Assembly: GCA_019309685.1 (NCBI GenBank)
Contig: JAFDFT010000083.1
Span: forward strand, 1 to 10,400
Length of the DNA stretch: 10,400 nt
Source: Deltaproteobacteria bacterium
GTDB taxonomy: Bacteria > Desulfobacterota > Desulfobacteria > Desulfobacterales > JAABPS01
Direction of reading: 5' to 3'
Both the position numbers and the translations under genes were made by a program. The notes under the pieces were generated by a model. The model searched no databases. It was not told the origin of the DNA and worked only from the letters and a program-made list of their open reading frames with translations. Below, piece by piece: positions 7,465-10,400 of the stretch (positions are counted from its first letter, which is position 1; the number at the start of each line of letters is the position of its first letter).

Positions 7465-8046
7465 ATGAATGCAGAAGATGTTATCAGCAAATATTACGAC
7501 ACCGGATCCAGGTTATATGATGTTCTTGTGCAGCATGGTAAAGATGTGGCTGGCATGGCTATCGATATTGCCAACAGTCTGCCTGATCATAGCATAGATA
7601 ACGACTTTATAGTAGAAGCCTCCATGCTGCATGACATTGGGATATTTCTTGTCGATCTGCCGGAGTTGGACTGCCATGGCAATCATCCTTATATTTGTCA
7701 TGGACATCTAGGACGCGAACTGCTGGAAAATATGGGACTTCCGAAACACGGCCTTGTATGTGAGCGTCACGTTGGTATTGGGATAACGATCGATGATATT
7801 AAAACACATCAACTTCCGCTCCCACCGCGCGATATGTCTCCCATCACAATTGAAGAACAGATCATCTGTTACGCAGACAAATTTTTCTCAAAGAACAAAA
7901 ATGGTTCCAGTAGAAAAAAATCTGTTCAAAAAATATTACAAGAACTTGAAAAATATGGTCACGATAAAGCTCTTCAATTTCAATCATGGATAGAAATGTT
8001 TAATAACACTGAAGTATCCGATTACAACAAATTGAAATTCAATTAA
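7465..8046 (+). CDS. HD-domain metal-dependent phosphohydrolase, substrate unknown
   Basis: The 193-residue cytosolic product belongs to the HD superfamily, whose members hydrolyse phosphate esters, often of nucleotides, using one or two metal ions. Visible candidate ligands are His24, the H-D pair His56-Asp57 (M-L-H-D-I-G-I), His79/His81, His102 (R-H-V-G-I-G) and Asp138 (C-Y-A-D-K-F). The closing A-D-K and the HDIG-like core make the superfamily call firm. No partner domain (PAS, receiver, GGDEF, RelA synthetase) is attached, so substrate cannot be deduced. The ATG at 7465 has only a weak GAG 8 nt upstream. The 35-nt gap from prfB suggests co-transcription with it. The tail after about residue 145 is basic, then acidic, and is not recognised. 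Confidence 0.85.
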   Translation: MNAEDVISKYYDTGSRLYDVLVQHGKDVAGMAIDIANSLPDHSIDNDFIVEASMLHDIGIFLVDLPELDCHGNHPYICHGHLGRELLENMGLPKHGLVCERHVGIGITIDDIKTHQLPLPPRDMSPITIEEQIICYADKFFSKNKNGSSRKKSVQKILQELEKYGHDKALQFQSWIEMFNNTEVSDYNKLKFN

Positions 8047-8087
8047 AATATAATTATTTTCACTCATTCAATTAATTAATTATTATT

Positions 8088-8165
8088 ACTATTTACTATT
8101 AATTTACTCGTAACATGTCACTATAAGACCATAAATACTGAGGCCCTTTCTATTAACGAATAGGA
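8088..8165 (+). repeat. Intergenic repeat copy B, upstream of thiE-thiL
   Basis: This is the second copy of the element at 6223-6296: the identical 15-mer at 8088-8102, a 4-nt TTTA insertion, then 59 gap-free aligned bases (8107-8165). Here the left arm of the hairpin seen in copy A has diverged (CACTATAAG at 8119-8127), while the right arm keeps CGAATAG (8157-8163). Each copy thus preserves one arm of a probable ancestral CACTATTCG/CGAATAGTG palindrome. It ends 24 nt before the start codon. Preceding bases 8047-8087 are very AT-rich with no further feature. Confidence 0.65.
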
Positions 8166-8189
8166 AACTAAACCAAACCTGAAATTATC

Positions 8190-9794
8190 ATGCTTACTGA
8201 TAATCTTAAAGAAGCCCTCCGTTTCAATTTTATCACTGATGACAATGCCCCTGCGCTTACGCCTGTTGAACAGGTTACCATAGCGCTTAAAGCCGGTTCG
8301 ACCATCATCCAATATCGAAACAAGTCTATTACGCCGCATTTTTTTGAAGAAATAATCACCATTAAAAACATGTGCAAAACGAACCATGTCCCGTTTTTAA
8401 TCAACGATGATATCATTCTTGCCAAAGCTGTCCAGGCTGATGGCGTTCACTTGGGGCAATCAGATGAATCTTCGGATATAGCGCGAAAAATTTTAGGGCC
8501 TGAAGCGATCATCGGCATATCCGTATCAACCTTGGATGAATTAAGCAAAACCGACCTCTCGCCATGTGACTATATCGGAACCGGCCCGGTTTTCCCCACA
8601 GATACAAAAGAAGACGCAAGTTCCGTTATCAAGCTTTCGGGACTAAAAACTCTCACTGAAAAGGTATCGCTTCCGGTAGTTGCCATTGGCGGAATCAGTG
8701 AAGACAATGCCAGATCTTGCATGGAAAATGGAGCGGCAGGGGTTGCCGTTATCAGTGCAGTTTCGCGTTCTAAGGACCCTTTAACCAGTGCTTCGGGCAT
8801 CGCGTTAGCCTGCGGCTGCCAGGGGCGTACATTTCTTGAATCACACTGGACGGATGAATTTGCACTTATTGATAAACTGCTGGCGCCGGCGCGTGAACAT
8901 TATGCTAAAAATGATTGCATAAAAATTCCTCCGGGAGATGATACGTCACTTTTTAGAACCATTAAAAATCCAGTCATTACAACCGATACGCAAAGAGAAG
9001 GGGTGCATTTTTATTTTGATTGGCAAACCCCTGAAGAAGTCGGCAGCAAAGCCATTGAAACAACACTTAGCGATCTGGCCGCTTCCTACGCCGAACCGGT
9101 CAGTGTGTTTGTAAATCTCGCCCTGCCATCTGATGTTTCTGAAAAAACTATAGAAGCTCTCTATAAGGGCATTCATAAAACCTTGAACAAGCATCAATGT
9201 TCATTGGGCGGCGGTAACATTTCCAAAAGCAACCAGCTTTCACTTGACCTCTTTGCTGTCGGGAACGGAATTGATAAACTTTTCCCTGCTCGTTCGGGCG
9301 CACAATCAGGGGATGGCCTTTATTGTACAGGGCCCATTGGACTTGCCCGGGCAGGTCTGTATTCTCTTCAAAAACGAGATCTTGGTTTTATAAAGCTCAT
9401 TGAAAAATTTAAATCCCCAGCAGCAAGGTTTGACGCATCCAGGGTACTTGCTGAAAATGGCGTAAAATGTGTAATAGATATCAGTGACGGCCTTTCCGGA
9501 GACGCCCATCACATCGCAAAAGCTTCAGGAATTTCCATTGAATTCAATTTAAACACTACTGATTTTGATCCTGACCTTGTCCTGTTTTGCAAAAAATATA
9601 ACCTTGAACCGCAAAACCTCATCCTGGCAGGGGGTGAAGATTATGAGTTGTTATTTACCTGCCAGCCGTCTGTTTTCGAAAAAATCAAAAAAGATCTCCC
9701 TTCGGTCATTCAGGTAGGACACTGCCTTCCTTTTAACAAGACGCATCTATTAAACCTGCCTTCCGATGTATCTTCATTTCAGCATGGGAAATAA
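8190..9794 (+). CDS. thiE-thiL: Bifunctional thiamine-phosphate synthase / thiamine-monophosphate kinase (ThiE-ThiL fusion)
   Basis: ThiE joins the pyrimidine pyrophosphate and thiazole phosphate moieties to give thiamine phosphate. ThiL phosphorylates that with ATP to thiamine diphosphate. The 534-residue product has a TIM-barrel ThiE half (about 8-200) with Q-Y-R 41-43, N-D-D 72-74, D-G-V-H-L-G-Q 84-90, G-T-G-P-V-F-P-T 130-137, T-K-E-D 139-142 and G-G-I 167-169. A linker of about 20 residues leads to a ThiL half (about 222-534) with G-D-D 249-251, T-T-D 264-266, E-G-V-H-F 270-274, L-S-D-L-A-A 293-298, D-I-S-D-G-L 430-435 and G-G-E-D-Y-E-L-L-F 481-489. Both halves keep their main motifs, so both are probably active. 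Some ThiL motifs are relaxed: T-Q-R where M-L-V is common, and G-G-N-I-S where G-G-D-T-T is common. No clear ribosome site precedes the ATG. No TPP riboswitch lies upstream. Confidence 0.93.
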   Translation: MLTDNLKEALRFNFITDDNAPALTPVEQVTIALKAGSTIIQYRNKSITPHFFEEIITIKNMCKTNHVPFLINDDIILAKAVQADGVHLGQSDESSDIARKILGPEAIIGISVSTLDELSKTDLSPCDYIGTGPVFPTDTKEDASSVIKLSGLKTLTEKVSLPVVAIGGISEDNARSCMENGAAGVAVISAVSRSKDPLTSASGIALACGCQGRTFLESHWTDEFALIDKLLAPAREHYAKNDCIKIPPGDDTSLFRTIKNPVITTDTQREGVHFYFDWQTPEEVGSKAIETTLSDLAASYAEPVSVFVNLALPSDVSEKTIEALYKGIHKTLNKHQCSLGGGNISKSNQLSLDLFAVGNGIDKLFPARSGAQSGDGLYCTGPIGLARAGLYSLQKRDLGFIKLIEKFKSPAARFDASRVLAENGVKCVIDISDGLSGDAHHIAKASGISIEFNLNTTDFDPDLVLFCKKYNLEPQNLILAGGEDYELLFTCQPSVFEKIKKDLPSVIQVGHCLPFNKTHLLNLPSDVSSFQHGK

Positions 9795-9803
9795 GTAAAA
9801 AAT

Positions 9804-9832
9804 CCGGGGCCCAAAAAGACCCGGCTTTGATT
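9804..9832 (+). terminator. Possible intrinsic terminator after thiE-thiL
   Basis: CCGGG (9804-9808) can pair with CCCGG (9820-9824), ten bases after the stop codon, followed by CTTTGATTT. The stem is short and the U run is interrupted, so the call is tentative. Confidence 0.4.
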
Positions 9833-9869
9833 TCGCCCATGAAAGGGACTTATAAAGCAACTAGAATTC

Positions 9870-9990
9870 AGGAGTCAGTTGCCGAAAATCAGGAGGAAAA
9901 AATAGAAAATGATTAGACGGCGAAGCTCCCCAACTGTTGCCAACTCCATTAATTTTTTATTCCCATTCTGACTTCTGGTTTCTGACTCCT
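9870..9990. repeat. Spacer with a 9-bp inverted repeat and a T-C-T-G-A-C-T tandem motif
   Basis: AGGAGTCAG (9870-9878) is the exact reverse complement of CTGACTCCT (9982-9990). On the right side TTCTGACT occurs twice (9966-9973 and 9980-9987). The whole spacer 9833-10058 between thiE-thiL and the riboswitch promoter shows no convincing gene. It looks like degenerate repeat-derived sequence. CTGG/CCAG near 10032-10048 is a further weak hairpin. Confidence 0.45.
9909..9971 (+). CDS. Possible 20-residue peptide, very uncertain
   Basis: A strong Shine-Dalgarno match AGGAGG (9891-9896) lies 12 nt before an ATG that opens a 20-codon frame ending at TGA 9969-9971. The product starts M-I-R-R-R-S-S-P and ends with the hydrophobic F-L-F-P-F. 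The spacing is longer than ideal, and the frame sits inside the repeat-like spacer. Nothing else supports it, so it may be chance. Confidence 0.15.
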   Translation: MIRRRSSPTVANSINFLFPF

Positions 9991-10072
9991 TTTAGGTTAA
10001 TAAGTTTAGGATGGAGCCAAATATCTCTGACCTGGCGCTAAGGACCAGATCTTCTTAATTGAATAAATACCC

Positions 10073-10102
10073 TTGCATTCTTACTTCACAGTATAATATA
10101 AT
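10073..10102 (+). promoter_or_regulatory. Putative sigma-70 promoter for the riboswitch transcript
   Basis: TTGCAT (10073-10078) is separated by 18 nt from a perfect TATAAT (10097-10102). That -10 overlaps another perfect TATAAT at 10092-10097. The expected start point, near 10108-10110, falls at or just inside the 5' strand of riboswitch helix P1 (TCCGA at 10109-10113). Using the first TATAAT would start a few bases earlier and include more of P1. Confidence 0.6.
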
Positions 10103-10104
10103 GG

Positions 10105-10201
10105 CTTATCCGATTGGGGTGTTCTGCCAGTTACGCAGAACTGAGAACATACCCACCGAACCTGATACAGTTAGCACTGTCGTAGGAAATTCGGAGAAAG
10201 C
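10105..10201 (+). promoter_or_regulatory. TPP riboswitch (THI element) aptamer
   Basis: All elements of the thiamine diphosphate aptamer can be traced. P1 is TCCGA (10109-10113) with TCGGA (10191-10195), with outer GCTT/AAGC pairing. P2 is GGGT (10117-10120) with ACCC (10151-10154). P3 is a perfect 7-bp hairpin, GTTCTGC (10121-10127) with GCAGAAC (10135-10141). The conserved TGAGA is at 10142-10146. P4 is CCT (10161-10163) with AGG (10184-10186), including the hallmark GAACCTGAT and CGTAGG strings. P5 is ACAG (10167-10170) with CTGT (10177-10180). TPP binding normally lowers expression of thiamine synthesis or uptake genes. The controlled gene is outside the window, at least 200 nt downstream. 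Confidence 0.95.
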
Positions 10202-10237
10202 TGCAAATAAACCTCATCTTTTCTTTTCAGTTTCTCC
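10193..10237 (+). promoter_or_regulatory. Candidate expression-platform hairpin of the TPP riboswitch
   Basis: GGAGAAA (10193-10199) pairs with TTTCTCC (10231-10237), and CTG (10201-10203) with CAG (10228-10230), leaving G10200 bulged and a 24-nt loop. The left strand is the 3' side of P1, so this hairpin and the ligand-bound aptamer exclude each other. TTTCTCC resembles an anti-Shine-Dalgarno sequence. It could be freed when TPP closes P1 and then mask a downstream ribosome site. That reading is inference. Confidence 0.45.
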
Positions 10238-10309
10238 CTTTTCCTAATTACAATACAAATTATAGACCTTTTAAAATTCCGATTTTTGTTCAAGTTCAAG
10301 GAAGGCGAT

Positions 10310-10354
10310 AATTTTAAACGCAGGAATACACTGAGTATTTCGAGTATTAAAATT
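10310..10354. repeat. Palindromic intergenic sequence at the right edge
   Basis: AATTTTAA (10310-10317) and TTAAAATT (10347-10354) are inverted copies enclosing a smaller stem, AATAC (10325-10329) with GTATT (10335-10339), and a 5-nt loop. The stretch that follows (10363-10378) resembles 55-71 at the left edge. Between 10238 and 10400 I see no start codon with a ribosome site, so the riboswitch target begins further downstream. Confidence 0.4.
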
Positions 10355-10400
10355 TGAGCCTGACGCAGAAATTGGGCAAAAAGCGGGATTTTACGAAGCC

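Noticed and set aside
9831..9852. Third, inverted copy of the prfB/thiE leader element
   Set aside because: On the reverse strand CCCTTTC and GCGAA occur with similar spacing, but the rest does not align, so I do not count it as a copy.
10059..10247. 62-codon + strand frame over the riboswitch
   Set aside because: It starts at a TTG without a ribosome site and runs through the promoter and the conserved TPP aptamer, which explains the sequence fully.

Overview
This window reads as part of a chromosome of a moderately AT-rich Gram-negative bacterium. Lnt (apolipoprotein N-acyltransferase) implies an outer membrane. A long multi-PAS hybrid kinase with an H-D-F-N-N type H box, plus the lnt and prfB neighbourhood, suggests Desulfobacterota (former Deltaproteobacteria, perhaps Desulfobacterales). 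That placement is inference from gene content and style, not from a search. All recognised genes lie on the + strand.

Layout. Positions 1-372 are non-coding: an edge hairpin, a perfect 16-bp inverted repeat and a sigma-70-like promoter. Next come a membrane-bound hybrid sensor histidine kinase (373-4119) and an overlapping ridA (GTG start at 4097). A perfect 14-bp stem-loop separates ridA from lnt (4565-6157). prfB (6331-7429) encodes release factor 2 and needs a programmed +1 frameshift at an in-frame TGA (codon 24). An HD-domain phosphohydrolase of unknown substrate (7465-8046) follows, then a ThiE-ThiL fusion (8190-9794). The last 600 bases hold a possible terminator, repeat-like spacer and a well-formed TPP riboswitch with its own promoter. 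The gene the riboswitch controls lies beyond the right edge.

Function. The genes are mostly housekeeping: signal transduction, imine/enamine detoxification, lipoprotein maturation, translation termination and thiamine diphosphate synthesis. The fusion protein would make thiamine phosphate and phosphorylate it to thiamine diphosphate, which is the ligand of the riboswitch just downstream. The fusion gene itself has no riboswitch in front of it.

The least explained material is intergenic. The spacers before prfB and before thiE-thiL share a gap-free 59-nt block preceded by an identical 15-mer. The spacers before the kinase and before lnt share a different motif of about 30 nt. The two ends of the window also carry a related short motif. 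I did not find a defence system, CRISPR array, tRNA, rRNA or insertion sequence.
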